NCBI GenBank assembly: GCA_027117675.1
Contig: JAJAYM010000100.1
Span: 1-6,643 of the forward strand
DNA from: Actinomycetes bacterium
Lineage (GTDB): Bacteria; Actinomycetota; Actinomycetes; JAHEKZ01
DNA: 6,643 bases
Direction: 5' to 3'
Shown: piece by piece, positions 6,170 through 6,643 of the stretch
How the letters are laid out: every line of letters begins with the position of its first letter
How positions within the stretch are numbered: the first letter of the stretch is position 1
Program-made: the position numbers and the translations under genes
The notes under the pieces: model-generated
What the model was told of the DNA's origin: nothing
The model's input: the letters and a program-made list of their open reading frames with translations, nothing else
Database searches by the model: none

Positions 6170-6643
6170 CGGAACGTCGCCCCGTCATCGAGTCGAATCC
6201 CTCGGGCCCAGTCAGCGGCGTCCATCGTCTTCTTACCTGCGGGACGAACATCTCCCAGCTGCACGGGGTGTGATCCGGTACCAACCAAAACAGCACGCTT
6301 GGTCACCTGCACCACGCCGGGCGCAAGTTCGTTCGCAGCCTCGGGCAAGCCGGTCTCCACCGACGGCTGGGCGACCGGTAGCAGGCCGAGCCGTTGTCCG
6401 CCGCACTCGGTCCACGCACCAGGGTCGGGGGTGCAGGCGCGGATCAGTCGGTCGATGGCCAGCGCCGGATCTGTCCAGCGCACCCTGGCGTGCTGGGCGG
6501 TGATCTTCGGCGCCAGGCTCACCCCATCAACCGGCTGGTCGGCGGGAAGCAGCTGGCCGCTCTCGATGCCGTCGAGGGTGTGGACGAGCAACTCGGCCCC
6601 AGCCACCGCCAGTCGCTTGAGAAGCTCGCCAGAGGTGTCGGAC
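6166..6643 (-). CDS. fmt: Methionyl-tRNA formyltransferase, C-terminal part (5' end beyond window)
   Basis: Fmt transfers a formyl group from 10-formyltetrahydrofolate to methionyl-initiator tRNA in the cytosol. About 158 C-terminal residues are visible of a usual ~310, reading from codon 6642-6640. They include TSGELLKRLAVAGAELLVHTL, then DGVSLAPKIT from the linker to the C-terminal tRNA-binding domain, RLIRACTPDPGAWT, VLVGTGSHPVQLGDVRPAGKK and the closing DAADWARGIR, all typical of the family. The catalytic N-terminal formyltransferase domain is outside the window. An internal GTG at 6606 is not the real start, because the conserved sequence continues upstream to the edge. The stop TGA (6168-6166) overlaps the rsmB GTG start, forming an fmt-rsmB operon. 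Confidence 0.96.
   Translation of the reverse strand, partial: SDTSGELLKRLAVAGAELLVHTLDGIESGQLLPADQPVDGVSLAPKITAQHARVRWTDPALAIDRLIRACTPDPGAWTECGGQRLGLLPVAQPSVETGLPEAANELAPGVVQVTKRAVLVGTGSHPVQLGDVRPAGKKTMDAADWARGIRLDDGATFR

Overview
The window is high-GC, densely packed chromosomal DNA of bacterial housekeeping type. It most likely comes from an actinobacterium. The codon use is strongly GC-biased, GTG start codons are common, at least one gene looks leaderless, and the order fmt - rsmB - ... - rpe - ribD matches the cluster known from mycobacteria and other Actinobacteria (in Mycobacterium tuberculosis Rv1406 fmt, Rv1407 fmu/rsmB, Rv1408 rpe, Rv1409 ribG/ribD). The genus cannot be read from the sequence. 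No rRNA, tRNA, CRISPR array, insertion sequence or prophage gene was seen, and no gene-free stretch exceeds about 210 bases.

Read along the minus strand (right to left), the layout is as follows. The 3' end of fmt (methionyl-tRNA formyltransferase; its 5' part lies outside the window) overlaps by 4 bases with rsmB (16S rRNA cytosine-967 methyltransferase). A gene on the plus strand then converges on rsmB: a membrane-bound GGDEF protein (diguanylate cyclase) whose reading frame is broken near base 4610. A 121-base divergent promoter region separates it from a minus-strand group: an inositol-monophosphatase-family phosphatase (HisN-like), an IclR-family regulator coupled to it by a 4-base overlap, and rpe (ribulose-phosphate 3-epimerase), which appears to have its own leaderless promoter. 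An FMN riboswitch begins 15 bases after rpe and controls ribD, which runs off the left edge.

Functionally, fmt and rsmB serve translation (initiator tRNA formylation and rRNA modification). Rpe interconverts ribulose-5-phosphate, the sugar-phosphate precursor of riboflavin, and xylulose-5-phosphate. RibD carries out the second and third steps on the GTP branch of riboflavin synthesis and is shut off by FMN through the riboswitch. The GGDEF protein, the phosphatase and the IclR regulator interrupt the conserved rsmB - rpe link and look like a lineage-specific insertion.

The observations most worth following up are the single-base disruption of the cyclase gene, the riboswitch expression platform that decides the ribD start, and the three-gene insertion with its divergent promoter. 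I did not find convincing evidence for a wholly new type of system.
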